Below are positions 22,150-32,447 of a stretch of DNA of 64,000 nt, piece by piece. Where the stretch lies: contig CM034391.1 of the NCBI GenBank assembly GCA_019925095.2, positions 25,409,051-25,473,050 on the forward strand, read 5' to 3'. This DNA is from Dendrolimus kikuchii (lineage: Eukaryota; Arthropoda; Insecta; Lepidoptera; Lasiocampidae). Positions within the stretch are counted from its first letter, which is position 1. The number at the start of each line of letters is the position of its first letter. The notes under the pieces were generated by a model. That model was not told where the DNA came from. It saw nothing but the letters and a program-made list of their open reading frames with translations, and ran no database searches. The translations under genes were made by a program, and so were the position numbers.

Positions 22150-22450
22150 GATACGAAAGCAAGTTTTTATTGATTTGGCAACGTGATATCCAAATCTAAG
22201 TTTCGCGATTTGTACACCTTTTTAATAGAGACATCATTGAGCATAACTCCAACTTTTGGGTTAAGTTTTATTAGATTGTCTTTGCTGCCAAAAACAAGAA
22301 ATTTGGTTTTAGAGGGGTTCAGAACTAAGCAGTTCTATTTAGACCATTGAGCTATTCTCGAGTAATCTTCATTTACTTTAACTATAACACAATCTACATC
22401 TGCCGGTTTAAATGATATATAAATCTGGGTATCATCGGCAAGGATGTGAA
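22150..22450 (-). pseudogene. LINE reverse-transcriptase palm fragment with ADD motif
   Basis: The minus strand reads ILADDTQIYISFKPADVDCV, VKVNEDYSRIAQWSK, stop, NCLVLNPSKTKFLVFGSKDN and then LNPKVGVMLNDV before another stop. ADD is the position of the RT catalytic dyad, and NP-KTKFLVFG is the conserved segment ~40 residues downstream in Jockey/CR1-type LINEs. At least two in-frame stops make it inactive. It is the only RT catalytic-core sequence recognised in the window, and no open frame covers it. Confidence 0.7.
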
Positions 22451-22570
22451 TTCAATGACTCCATTTTATTTACATAGATTACTTTGGTTGATTCATCAAA
22501 ATTAAAAGACAGAAGACGTTTTGTATATAACATCTGCGTCATTGCAGGATCTTGTTACATATTACATGTA

Positions 22571-23134
22571 TGTTACGGGCAATTTGATAAATCCGGTCAC
22601 TATGAATAATGACCGGTCTGTATACATAATTCCCGTATCGAGTAGGCAATATAAATAAAAGTGCATTATTAATCACTTTTACCGGTTAGTACAAATAATG
22701 ATAACCTTATCTTGGGCAATATAATAAAACACAGATGAACTGTAGTTTTTGTTTATTAATTGAGGTCAGGGTATAGTTATATGTATATGGCACTTTTAAT
22801 TATTATTTGAGAGATTTGAGATATAAAGTGAATTATGGGTAGTTATAAAAAAAATAAACACTAATTATTTAAACTTACACAATTCTTATGGAAAGGTAAC
22901 TGAAATTATCATATTGTCCGACTAGAAGTAGGAAAGTATTCATAGTGCCCGGTCCAAGTAATAAATTCAAGTTTTCTCAAGTCATGATTTTTGTGGACCA
23001 CAGGCCGTTGTGCATTATTAATATAGCTCAACCAAAGTAATAAATTTATCAAATTGACCGACGCTCTTGATCATTATTCATAATGATCAGTCCATATTAA
23101 TAATACTGCCCTAACAATTAAATTGCCCGTAACA
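22571..23134. mobile_element. 564-bp TIR element (MITE) with TA flanks
   Basis: TGTTACGGGCAATTT at the left (22571-22585) is mirrored exactly by AAATTGCCCGTAACA at the right (23120-23134). TA lies immediately outside both ends. Subterminal hairpins are present (ACCGGTCA...TGACCGGT near 22600 and GATCATTATTCATAATGATC near 23069). No coding capacity. TA flanks suggest Tc1/mariner-type mobilisation, but the TIR is short and the family unknown to me. Confidence 0.7.
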
Positions 23135-23139
23135 TATAT

Positions 23140-23625
23140 ATATATATGAAAACTTAGACGAAAAAAAATAATGTCACCAAAATTACAAGGTCCTGACGCC
23201 GCGAAAGTAGGAAGTGTCTCTCTGTTTATTTGAACGTCCACTCCTCTATTCCTTGAGGAGGAAGCTAACAATGATAAGTACATACTTACCTTAACAATAT
23301 TACAGGACGTATGGATTTAGAACTCACATTGTTAGAGGAATAAAAATAATTCGACCACCTGTCCCAAACTATGTGGATTTATTAAAACGTTGAATAAGGT
23401 ATGCTCTTATCCCTTCAGCCTTTCAGGCGCCAGATGTGACCGGCCCTTAAGCTCCCTTAGTTCACGGATCCAAGATTTCAATGTGTGCTTACCGCTGAAT
23501 ATGGTTTTGTTAGAACATTTCTATATTTCGGGATTTTCGAGATTATGTTTTGACAGATTATTTTTACTCACTTTCTCAATCAATCGTCGTGGTATCCTAG
23601 TGGCCAATATACTCGTTAATTTTTT
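23140..23625. other. No recognisable feature
   Basis: The 142-codon plus frame at 23390-23818 runs into the following Helitron-like copy and is therefore not a gene. Confidence 0.45.
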
Positions 23626-23627
23626 TA

Positions 23628-23955
23628 TCTATATATTAATACGTGAAGCAAAAACTTTGTACGCCTTTTTACGAAAATTGCGCGTACGGAGGAGTATGAA
23701 ATTTCGCACACTTATAGTTTATATAGAGGAGTGCAGAATGCTAATATTTTTTTTAATTATGCATAAAAAATACATTAAATCAATAAATAAAACATTACAC
23801 ACACTACCATGTGTTTGACACACACACGCATATATACTCTTTTGTTTATTATTAAAGTCAAATTCACAGTGTAGCCTTGGCGAAATCTGTGATTATAGAA
23901 GTATAGTCTTTGACATTAATTATTATGGTCGAATTTCGATAAGGGGTGATCACAA
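23628..23955 (+). mobile_element. Helitron-like element H2, copy 3 (decayed 3' end)
   Basis: The 5' end A|TCTATATATTAATACGTG is intact. The 3' end reads TTTCGATAAGGGGTGATCAC, so the CGACCACTAG terminus has been lost by substitution. Confidence 0.7.
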
Positions 23956-24055
23956 TTTTAAATAATTTTGCATATAATAGCTATATTGTATAATATACTT
24001 GTACTTTTATAAAAGTGATCCAGACACATGTTACAATAAATTCTAATATTATTTA

Positions 24056-24112
24056 CACATAATAAAACTACGTTTTAAACGATTTTAAGCGTGGTATTTT
24101 ATTTGATTTTGT
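24056..24112. mobile_element. Penelope-like terminal fragment
   Basis: ATAATAAAACTACGTTTTAA...GCGTGGTATTTTATTTG matches only the first ~55 bases of the Penelope-like elements at 10.0 and 29.3 kb. Confidence 0.6.
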
Positions 24113-24527
24113 GACTGTAATCGAGGCTACTGGAAAGTGCCCAAACAGTCAAATTAAAACCTGTAATTTAGATATTTCGTGGTAAATTTCTTAAACGTGC
24201 CTATAGTTATTTACTACGTTTTGGTTGTATGAGCCATGTTATTTAAGCTTAAATTAACATTGAAAACGAAGTTCTAAATTCAGAGTTGCAAAATGTAGGC
24301 CAAATAAAAGCATCTATTACTCAAACGTGTCACAGGCAGTCTGTTTTCGAACTAGCGTATTAACCTATTTTCATTCCAGAATGAGTGGTTGGGGCAAACT
24401 TTATATATGGGAAACTTTGTGATATCTGTTCAAAGACGTATATTTAAAAATTGACAGAAAGGAAATTCAAATTAATATATTTATATAAATTTATTTCTAA
24501 GCCTTATATAATGATATTGTTACGAGT

Positions 24528-25042
24528 CGCGAGACTCGAATTAAAATGCCGTTGGAATTATTATAGAGTTTATTAGAACTATACAAACACGTATAACACA
24601 GGTACAAATATAATCGAACACAACAAGTCCAAACGTAATGCAGAAGGTCGTAATTCAATAAAACGCGCAAAGTCCGTCACTTATTAGATTCCCGATTGTA
24701 GTACACACGTCTCGCTTCGCTGGTGGTTCTCGCTCGACTGCTTCGTCCCTCCATCGGGCCATTGATTTATACTGCACATATGCAACATGTCCATCCGGAC
24801 GCGTGGACTGAATTTCCTAGAATCAGTTTGTGCTTTAAATCCGACACACCTGGCTAATGAGTCGATCGCAACGGCCATAAACGAGTAAAATAAAACAATG
24901 GACTGTTCTTTAGAATAATAATTAGTAAACGCATGTCAATAAAAAAGTAAACAAAACAAGTCCAAATACCGAAAGGTAATAAAATGTGTTTTTAAAGATA
25001 TGCAGGTGTGAATTTGTTTTTGTCGGCGTCTAGGTTATAACA
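24528..25042 (+). mobile_element. Solo LTR, 515 bp
   Basis: Starts TGTTACGAGTCGCGAGACTC and ends AGGTTATAACA. It shares GAATTAAAATGCCGTTGGAA and ACAAACACGTATAACACAGG with the other LTRs. Flanks are ATAT on the left and CTAT on the right, compatible with an ATAT duplication with one later change. Confidence 0.75.
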
Positions 25043-25104
25043 CTATCTAAAACTTATGGTAATAACACATTTTGAATTATAATAGTTTAAATTAAGGTTA
25101 CAAT

Positions 25105-25500
25105 TTCTTGAAGTAAAACTTCTATATAGACGGTATATTAAGATTTATTTTGTCACGAAAAAGCGTTACGGCCGTGGTGAAAGGCGGCATAACTTTAGAG
25201 TAGATGTGGTGAGAGGCGGCATAATGTTAGAGTAGACTATCGATGTTTTTATTGGTTCCGGATCGAATTCAGTTTTTTTATTTAATAAAATAAAATATGT
25301 GTAAATAAAACATGCATTCATTAAAATGTAGCTAACCTAACCAAATCATAATTTGCAGTAAACCTGCGAAAAATCGAAATGTGTGCTGGGACATATAGTA
25401 GAAGTGAAACTTCAACGGACAAGTGGAAAAACGAATCGCAACGGACAAGTAGAGAAACGAATAGCAACGGACAAGTGGCAAAACGAATCGCAACAAAATT
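25105..25500 (+). mobile_element. Unclassified dispersed repeat ('AAGTAAAACTTCTATATAGACGG' type), copy 1
   Basis: Matches 43262-43605 in the same orientation: the AGACGG start, GTCACGAAAAAGCGTTACGG, paired AGGCGGCATAA...TTAGAGTAGA phrases, and CCTGCGAAAAATCGAAATG. It ends in the short tandem array below. No coding capacity. Confidence 0.7.
25408..25495. repeat. Short tandem array, ~24-bp unit, ~3.5 copies
   Basis: CAACGGACAAGTGGAAAAACG is repeated with small changes. The 43.6-kb relative has only one unit, so the array expanded in this copy. Confidence 0.8.
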
Positions 25501-25692
25501 TTAACTGGAAGTTTTACGGGCAGGTTTTCAAATTGGACAAGTAAAACTTCAAGTTAAATTTTTATTGAAATTCGTTTTGCTATTTTATTATAAGAACTTA
25601 AATATAGCAATGGGAAGAATTAAAAAAAAAACTATAAGGAAATAACACGAGTGGTTGATTGAAAAATAATTCAAAATAATATTTGGAACTTA

Positions 25693-25985
25693 TCTATACT
25701 AAAGTTATAAAGAGGAAAATTTTGTATGTTTGTAACTAATAAACTAAAATACTACTTGACCGATTTCAAAAATTCTTTCACCGTTAGAATGGTACATTAT
25801 CCCTGAGTAATATAGGCTATAATTATTACTATAAAAATAGACATCCTACTAAAACTTCAATAATGTAAACCAAGTTGTATTTTTTTTTATTTGAAAGGGT
25901 CCGGGGATGGTTTAGATTCATAATTAGACCCGGTAGGTGGCGCTGGAATCAGGTTCTAGATTTTTATTTTTTCCGAGCAGAACAA
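25693..25985 (+). mobile_element. Helitron-like fragment(s)
   Basis: 25693-25882 begins A|TCTATACTAAAGTTATAAAG and carries CTACTTGACCGATTTCAAAA, as in the element starting at 27254. 25895-25985 is a ggtaggtggcgctg block like the 6.2-kb element. No clean 3' end is present. Confidence 0.5.
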
Positions 25986-25999
25986 AGTCTGCCAGAACT

Positions 26000-26595
26000 G
26001 CTAGTCTAAAATAAAACTCGATTGCATATTAACCCACACTTTTGATATTATGTTTTTAGATAGAATATTTTCAATGTTACTATATAAATATATATTTTTT
26101 CAACTATAAAATTCAAAAACAATTATTTTCTACTCTAAGGTCTGTTGTGAGGAATAAAATAAAATCAGAAGATGTAATACTTATAAAGGGGATTGAAAAA
26201 TGAAGTATTTGCAGGAGTCTTTTGTCATTCTATCGTAAAGACGTCGTGTTTTATTCTTTAATCTCTTACGCACAATACATACCAAAACCGCCGATGTAAG
26301 TCGGCAACTTTTTGTCGGCGGGCTAGTTGGCGGCTTCACTCATTGCAAGTCGGGAAACATTGTCGGCGGCTCGAGATGAGGAACAAGAATACAGCACAGC
26401 TTGACTGTCGCCGGGCAACTGAGCACTTGCGTACGCAAGCTGCCGACATGTCGGCGGACAGCACGCGTGAGCGCATATTGCCAACATGATTATTTTTATA
26501 TAAGACGCCGGGTTGTATCGGCGGCTTTGGTGTGTATTGCGTTTGAAACAAATCTGTCCTATTACACAGTGTACACGGAAGAAACTCACGCACAT
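26000..26595. other. No recognisable gene; TCGGCGG-rich segment
   Basis: Between 26290 and 26530 the words GTCGGCGG, TCGGCGGCT and AGTCGGCAAC recur, giving a CpG-rich patch beside the minisatellite. Small frames open on both strands here are composition effects. Confidence 0.45.
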
Positions 26596-26596
26596 T

Positions 26597-26838
26597 TACA
26601 AAACTGACGCGCGTTTAGAAAAACTGACGCGCATTTAGAAATACTGACGCGCTTTTAGAAAAACCGTTGCGCGTTAACAAAACTGACGTGCGTGTAGAAA
26701 AACTGACACGCGTTTAGAAATACTGACGCGCGTTAACAAAACTGACGTGCTTTTAGAAAAACTAACGCGCCTTAACAAAACTGATGTGCATGTAGAAAAA
26801 CTGACGCGCTTTTAGAAAAACTGACGCGCGTTTAGACG
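26597..26838. repeat. CpG-rich minisatellite, ~20-21-bp unit, ~12 copies
   Basis: Variants of AAAACTGACGCGCGTTTAG follow each other from 26597 to 26838, the variable position alternating TTTAGAA and TTAACAA. Units are imperfect, so the array is not very recent. The ACGCG core is unusually CpG-rich for this window. Confidence 0.9.
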
Positions 26839-27250
26839 TTTCCAGTGTGGCCATCAGTATAACGTCAACCTGACGTCGATTGAGCTAGACACCGCTTTTC
26901 GCATCTCTGACCGACCACGGTCTCAGGTTTTCACATCACCTATGTCTATAAGTGGTAAAATTACAATGGAACATAAATGCCTTAGCCTATCTTCTACCTA
27001 CCAATTTCGAAATACGTGTAAGGTGTAACAAAATGTTCTTGCGTAGTAGGTTTGCCATTTATACGTAGTAACTATTAAGCCCCGGAGACGCGACGTGTCT
27101 TGTTCGTCGAAATCGAAAGGCTCCCAGTTGACCTGCTCCACATATTCTGCTCAGGCTTTTGCAGGGTCTGCATTTAGGACATTAACAATAGGTTTTAACC
27201 AAGCCGTTAGTACTATTTCTAAATCAACATTTTGCTTTAATTTCTACACA
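26839..27250. other. No recognisable feature
   Basis: Non-repetitive sequence with no supported frame. Confidence 0.4.
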
Positions 27251-27253
27251 CAA

Positions 27254-28183
27254 TCTATACTTCTATACAAATATTATAAAGACGAAATATTTGTATTTTT
27301 GTATGTTTGTAACAAATAAACTCAGAAACTACTGGACCGATTTCAAAAATTCTTTCTCCATTAGTATGCTACATTATCTTTTAGTAACATAGGCTATTAT
27401 TTATTACTAGAAAAAAAAATTGGGATCCATACTAAAACTTTAATAATGTTACCCAAGGTACATACATACATACATAACTTCACGCCAGTTCCTTTGCGGG
27501 GTAGGCACGAACAACAGAGTGCCATTTAGGCTTATTCTTACAGACCTCACTTGCCTCTTTGACATTCATAACTCTTATCATGCAAGCTCGTCTGTTTTTA
27601 AGGCTCCTGACATCACCTTCTGCTAGTACACGATCAATTTGATCATGGAAGGTGTGTCGTGGCCCTCCACGACTTCTGCATCCATCCACTTTTGCATTAT
27701 ATATCTGTTTAGTCATTCTTTCATCATGCATTATTTCCACATGCCCGAACCACCGGAGCATTCCTTTCCTTACCTTCACCCCGACACTCTCTTTCAGACC
27801 AACTCTCTTTCTTACTTCGGTATTACGAACGCGGTCCGCGAGCGTCACTCTGCAGATTTTGTGCAGTGCTCGCATCTCGACCGCGTTTACTCTACTTTCA
27901 TGCTCTCTCTTCCATACCCAACTCTCGCATCCATACGTGAGAGTAGGTACCAGCACCGCGTTGTGTACGGCGAGCTGGGCCTTCTGGCTGAGGTTCTTAG
28001 CGCCTAGAAGTTTACCTAACGCTCCATTCACACTATTCCCCAAATTCACTCTTCTTTGTATATCAGCGGTGTACCTTCCATCCCTGCTAAAAGCACATCC
28101 AAGATATACAAACTCATTCACTTGCCCAAGGTGTCAATTAATTAGCCACTAAGCACCCGTGCGAAGCCAGGACGGGCCGCTAG
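27254..28183 (+). mobile_element. Helitron-like element interrupted by an RTE-like LINE
   Basis: Begins A|TCTATACTTCTATACAAATA with CTACTGGACCGATTTCAAAA inside, and ends ...GCCAGGACGGGCCGCTAG|T. Without the LINE (27460-28124) and one copy of its 8-bp duplication the element is ~257 bp. Non-coding. Confidence 0.7.
27460..28124 (-). pseudogene. RTE-like LINE 3' end, copy 5 (longest, 665 bp)
   Basis: The minus-strand frame (28121-27480) gives 213 residues: NEFVYLGCAFSRDGRYTADI, GCESWVWKREHESRVNAVEM, LRWFGHVEIMHDERMTKQIY and ending AYPAKELA. It covers the RT thumb/C-terminal region and is uninterrupted, though the palm is missing. CCCAAGGT flanks both sides (27452-27459, 28125-28132). The TGTA-type tail is at the left. 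This copy gives the best view of the family's protein. A Pro-Gly change and V-to-I in LRWFGHVE are the only obvious departures. Confidence 0.85.
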
Positions 28184-28341
28184 TAAATAATAATTAAAAA
28201 CACCAAACACCCGATTTAAAAAAAAATATTTAAAAGTAAAGCATAAAAATACCTAAACGAGATTGAGAAAAGAAAAACAAAATTTAAACGAAGTAAACTC
28301 TACTTCGGTTTAAATACAGTATATTATGAGCTGAAAGCCTA

Positions 28342-29042
28342 AGGCCCGGTTTCCACCAAAGCAGAGAGGAGGGGATGTGTTTTGAATTACCAATCAGGTT
28401 TCGTCATTTCCACATCTCCTCTCCGCTTAGCTTCGGTGGAAATAGATCAAGCGCAGACGAGAGGAGATGTCTTATCTTATATATACTAATATATAAAGCT
28501 GAAGAGTTTATTTGTTTGAACGCGCTAATCTTAAGAACTACTGGTCTGATTTGAAAAAGTCTTTCAGTGTTAGATAGCCCATTTATCAAGGAAGGCTATA
28601 GGCTATAAATCATCACGCCAAGACTAATAGGAGCGGAGCACAAATGAAGAATGTTTCAAAATCGGGAGGTTTTTATTTAACTTACTTTTTTTAAACTATT
28701 CCACGCGGACGAAGTTGCGGGCAGAAGCTAGTTTCTCTATAGAATTTTGCGCCGCTTGGCATTCCCCGCTGCCTTCAGCCCGCGCCTCGCACACCCGAAG
28801 GCGTCATTCGATTGACTGGCTTTGAATGCAAGCGTGCGTCGTCCGTATTTTTATAATTTCATTTCGCATAACTTTTGTAACGACATACGTCTTCCTTTCG
28901 CAGACAGAACTTGACTGGTTTCGATCTCGCACAGCTCACATCTCCGCTACACTTCTCCTCTCCTCTTCGGTGGAAATAACCTCTCAGCTTCGCAGCACAT
29001 CTCTCGTCTCCTCTCCTCTCTGTTTTGGTGGAAACCGGGCCT
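28342..29042. mobile_element. TIR element (MITE) with TA flanks, containing a Helitron-like element
   Basis: AGGCCCGGTTTCCACC at the left is mirrored by GGTGGAAACCGGGCCT at the right. The match extends through CAAA(G/A)CAGAGAGGAG (about 30 bp). TA sits outside both ends (28340-28341, 29043-29044). Subterminal CTCCTCTCC/GGTGGAAAT phrases repeat inside. Non-coding. Confidence 0.75.
28475..28731 (+). mobile_element. Helitron-like element nested in the TIR element, ~257 bp
   Basis: Begins A|TCTTATATATACTAATATAT and ends ...GAAGTTGCGGGCAGAAGCTAG|T. Carries GAACTACTGGTCTGATTTGA and GGCTATAGGCTATAAATCA. A reverse-orientation relative is at 40.69-40.90 kb. Confidence 0.65.
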
Positions 29043-29044
29043 TA

Positions 29045-29290
29045 GTCAAATACCCGCATTAAGTTTAGGTGAAAAAGGAAGATAGTGGATTGGTTTGATA
29101 TAAATAAATGGTGTGTTCTAGAAAACCAAAGATTATTTATTCACTTATGTACATGTATATTATTAACATGAGTAACGCTTCGCGGGTATGGGTAATGGAA
29201 GACAACTGCCGCTCGGAGCACAGCACATGGCGTTCGTTGCATTCGCTGAGTAAGCAGTGTCCCCACAATAAGAATATTTACAAAGAAGTA
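29045..29290. other. No recognisable feature
   Basis: Short frame at 29108-29383 overlaps the Penelope-like end and is not a gene. Confidence 0.4.
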
Positions 29291-29291
29291 G

Positions 29292-30404
29292 TTATAATAA
29301 AACTACGTTTAAACGGTTTTAAGCGCGGTAATTTATTTGATTTTTATTATTCCGATGTTTCGGCCACTTTTCAGTGGCTGTAATCACGGAAGACAAAGAT
29401 GTCAAGTGTCAATGAGTACTGTTAAATTTTTATTTAGCCTATCGCCAACTTGTTCATTTTAATTATCTAGTTTTAATTTTGTTTATGGTTGTTATTTACT
29501 CTATGGGAGCCTAATTAAATTTACCACCGCTTCCTAAAATGTTGTGGCTTCAAGAGAAGAAGCGGCGCAAGAAACTCTTCAGCAAACACGCCTAGCTCTA
29601 ATAATTTTATATAATATTAAAATGATGAGAGGAAAAATATAAAGAAATTATCAGTCAAGTTGGTTTATGTTCCGGTTCACGCAGAAAGAGCTCGCAGTGT
29701 CCTGAAATCTGGCAGTTAGTTTTTGCTGGGTTTGGGTCTTAATAGTTCTGATGATCGGGTCCCAAACAGGTGGTACTTGCCAACCATCTTCTTTATTGAA
29801 ATTTGGGTGTTTTTTTATTTCAATAGCCTCACGCATCATTATAGGTATGAAATGATTCTCTTTTGCGACGATTTGTAATTTATCGAATCTGATGTAGTGG
29901 TTGGGTTTATCCAGCGTTTGTTCACTGATCGCAGACTTCGTAGATCTTGTGTGTTTCATGTCAGCAATGTCTTCTTTTACCCTTGTTTTTATGCTCCTCT
30001 TTGTTTGCCCAATGTATGATAAACCACACTCACACTTGAGCATGTACACCTGCATCCTGGAGTGGGATATTGCATTTCACAGTTCTCAAAAACTGGGTAA
30101 TCTTTTTATGCTGCTTGAAATTTATTTTAATGGAAGCTCGCCTGAAGATGGTAGCAAGGTTGCCTGGATAGCAAGGCACCGCTCAACTGAAGGTGGTTTG
30201 GGGCCTTTGTGAGGTACGCGTCAAAAAGGCGTAAGCGGTAGAAAAAGTTGGCGTTAGGCTAAATAAAACTTTAACAATACTCATTAACACTTGACATCTT
30301 TGTCATCCATGATCACGGCTACTGAAAAGTGGCTGAATGGTCGGAATAATAAAATCAAATAAATTACCGCGCTCAAAAACGTTAAAACGTAGTTTTATTA
30401 CACC
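29292..30404 (-). mobile_element. Penelope-like element with inverted terminal segments
   Basis: The left ~160 bases (ATAATAAAACTACGTTTAAA..., TTTCGGCCACTTTTCAGTGG, GATGTCAAGTGTCAATGAG, CTATCGCCAACT) reappear inverted at the right end (AGTTGGCGTTAGGC...ACTGAAAAGTGGC...AACGTAGTTTTATTA, 30238-30404). Between them lie a GIY-YIG frame and a short upstream segment. No RT palm is present. Penelope-like elements are known to carry direct or inverted pseudo-LTRs. Confidence 0.75.
29651..30055 (-). pseudogene. GIY-YIG endonuclease domain of a Penelope-like element
   Basis: 134 residues. Near the start is LKCECGLSYIGQTKRSIKTR: a CxC pair followed by a YIGQT motif, with the arginine expected ~8 residues on. 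Later segments HTRSTKSAISEQTLDKPNHY, NHFIPIMMREAIEIKKHPNF and VPPVWDPIIRTIKT match the usual end of Penelope-type proteins. These proteins join an RT to a GIY-YIG nuclease that nicks target DNA. The RT half is absent. The first visible methionine (MQVYML) is probably internal to the original protein, so this is a fragment although it has no internal stop. Confidence 0.8.
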
Positions 30405-30885
30405 ATTATATTCATTGATATTTGAGAATGGCTAGACATGCATAACCATGCTTTCAATATTAGATGAAGATTCTCTTACAATATACACTTGGAAAAATTC
30501 TTACCATCAATTTACTTCTAATAGCGGCAACATTTCCCAAGGTACCTTATTTCATCTCCTAAAAGGGCAGAATTAATAGTAAGACCCAAGATAGTGATAT
30601 AGTGCGACATCAGACGTGGGGTACCTTACATTAATTATTTAGAGCCCAAAGGTAAGGAACTATTATGGGCCCATTTCAAACTTGTCAGATGAAATCTTAG
30701 GTGATTTATCTGATAACAGACCCGGGCTTTTGTAATTGTAACTTAGGTGTTGATTCGAGAGAAATTTTAGAGAATTGAAGCTACGACAATAACACCTCAT
30801 GTTACTGATGTGGTGGTGTGATAAATAAAATTGATAGACCACAAATGGCTCCACTCACCTAAGATGAGAGTGTTGCAATAGATTT
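30405..30885. other. No recognisable feature
   Basis: AT-rich, no frame or repeat supported. Confidence 0.45.
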
Positions 30886-30887
30886 GT

Positions 30888-31700
30888 GTTGTTACAAGAA
30901 TGAATAAGGTAAGAAACGAGCACATAAGGGGATCTTTGAAACTTGCACCCGTGACTAAAAAATCCAGAGGAAGAAGACTGAGGTGGTATGGATATGTAAT
31001 GAGGAGGGATGAAAGCTACGCGACAAAAAGAATGTTCAAGTGCAAGATTGATGGATACAAATGTATAGGTACACCCAAAAGAGATGGATGGATTGTGTGA
31101 ATGATATGATGATTTGTGGTGTGACACAGGACGAATGTCAGAATTGAAGAGTATGTGTGGTGATACAGGTCGCTCTGTCAGCAGTTTTAGCGCTCGGATA
31201 ACTACCACGCGCGTTCGACAGTCTTACCCGAATATTACGACAGATCGGTCTTCTCTCGCGGAACACACCAGTCCACATAATTGTGATTGAGCATGTGTAG
31301 AAAGGTAGAATTATATATATATATGTACATTTTGTGTGTGAACAATGTAACCGTGTAAAACCGTTTGGTTGTAGTTAAGTAATCAGAAGGTTGCTTATCA
31401 GAAGATGTTTTTGAGGTGTGAGAGAAATCGAACTTGGTTTTTGATTTTAACTACATAGTTATATTGTTCACACACAATATGAACATATATATAATTTTAC
31501 ACACGCTAAGTCGCAATGTGTGGACTGGTGTGTTTCGAGACAAGACCGGTCTGTCGCAATATTCGGGTAAGACTGTCGAACTCGCATCGTAGTTGCCCGA
31601 GTACTAAAACTGCTGACAGAGCGATCTGTGTCACCACATCTGTAAGAAAGACACATTATGCTGACCCCAAATAATTGGGAGAAAGTGAAAGGAAAGAGAG
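30888..31700 (+). pseudogene. RTE/BovB-like LINE C-terminus (WYGHV family), split by a fold-back element
   Basis: The plus strand reads NKVRNEHIRGSLKLAPVTKK, RRLRWYGYVMRRDESY and CKIDGYKC before a frameshift at GTPKRDGW. It stops being recognisable at 31155 and resumes after 31638 with GCTGACCCCAAATAATTGGG, the family's 3' end. The homologous copy at 14.1-14.5 kb has no such interruption. Confidence 0.7.
31156..31638. mobile_element. Fold-back (long-TIR) element, ~483 bp
   Basis: The left arm from TGTGGTGATACAGGTCGCTC is matched in inverse by the right arm ending GAGCGATCTGTGTCACCACA. Similarity continues for ~190 bases per arm (CTGTCAGCAGTTTTAG, TTCGACAGTCTTACCCGAAT, GTGTGTGAACAAT), leaving a ~100-base centre. 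No coding capacity. Target duplication could not be read with confidence. Confidence 0.75.
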
Positions 31701-32290
31701 AGTTACTGATATGATGTTTTGATGAATGACAATGATAATAACAATCCATTGTTTCGTGGGGTAAATAGAATATAACCAACAACAAAGCACTTCGGTCGCG
31801 TTTAATGGCAATTTCCGACAAGCAGATTCTGAAACTTTTACATTATTATCTCTCTGTCTGATATAGTATCACGTGAAAATGAATGAGCAAGTTTAAATCA
31901 AACTCGACACAGAGCTAGCTTATAATTATCTCTTCAAGGGTACCTGTCCAAAAATGATGTGCTATCCACCAATCATATTCATTGGTCCACATAAGGATGC
32001 ATGCAATGGATATGAACTAGGGATGCGTGCCTTCTCTATGGTCGATACGTCGCATAGCTCGAGCTGCGTATCTTCTTACTCGCTCCACTACATAGCTTAG
32101 CAACAGTGGAAATGGTCACATAGTTTCGGAGCTATCTGTGGTGGAAAGGCGCCTTAAAACTTAGGATACTTTTTATCCCGATATATGACATCATTTCCGT
32201 GGAATAGACTAATATAGCGAAGAAGGTGGCGCTGCTGTAGAAGTTCACTTACAAATAGGTCGTCGTCATGGCAACAACGCTAACGGAGTT
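31701..32290. other. No recognisable feature
   Basis: No supported frame. A GTGGAAAGGCGCC phrase near 32150 may be a TIR remnant. Confidence 0.4.
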
Positions 32291-32295
32291 TTGTT

Positions 32296-32362
32296 GGCAC
32301 ATAATAATAACAGCCCATAAATATCCCACTGCTGGGCTCAGGCCTTCCATTATAGGGGAACG
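32296..32362 (-). mobile_element. SINE family A, 3'-end fragment
   Basis: ATAATAATAACAGCCCATAA and CCCACTGCTGGGCTCAGGCC are the reverse complement of the 3' end and tail of the SINE at 60.0-60.3 kb. Confidence 0.65.
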
Positions 32363-32447
32363 GACACTAAATTATCTTCTGTATAATGTTTATATTTTGC
32401 ATAACATCTAAGGAATCTATGGAGATTGGTCGAAGTATGAATTCTTA

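Noticed and set aside
23390..23818. 142-codon plus-strand frame as a gene
   Set aside because: Its second half is the H2 Helitron-like element, so the frame is a composite.
27639..28152. 166-codon plus-strand frame antisense to LINE copy 5
   Set aside because: The same antisense frame appears in other LINE copies and mirrors the real minus-strand coding sequence.
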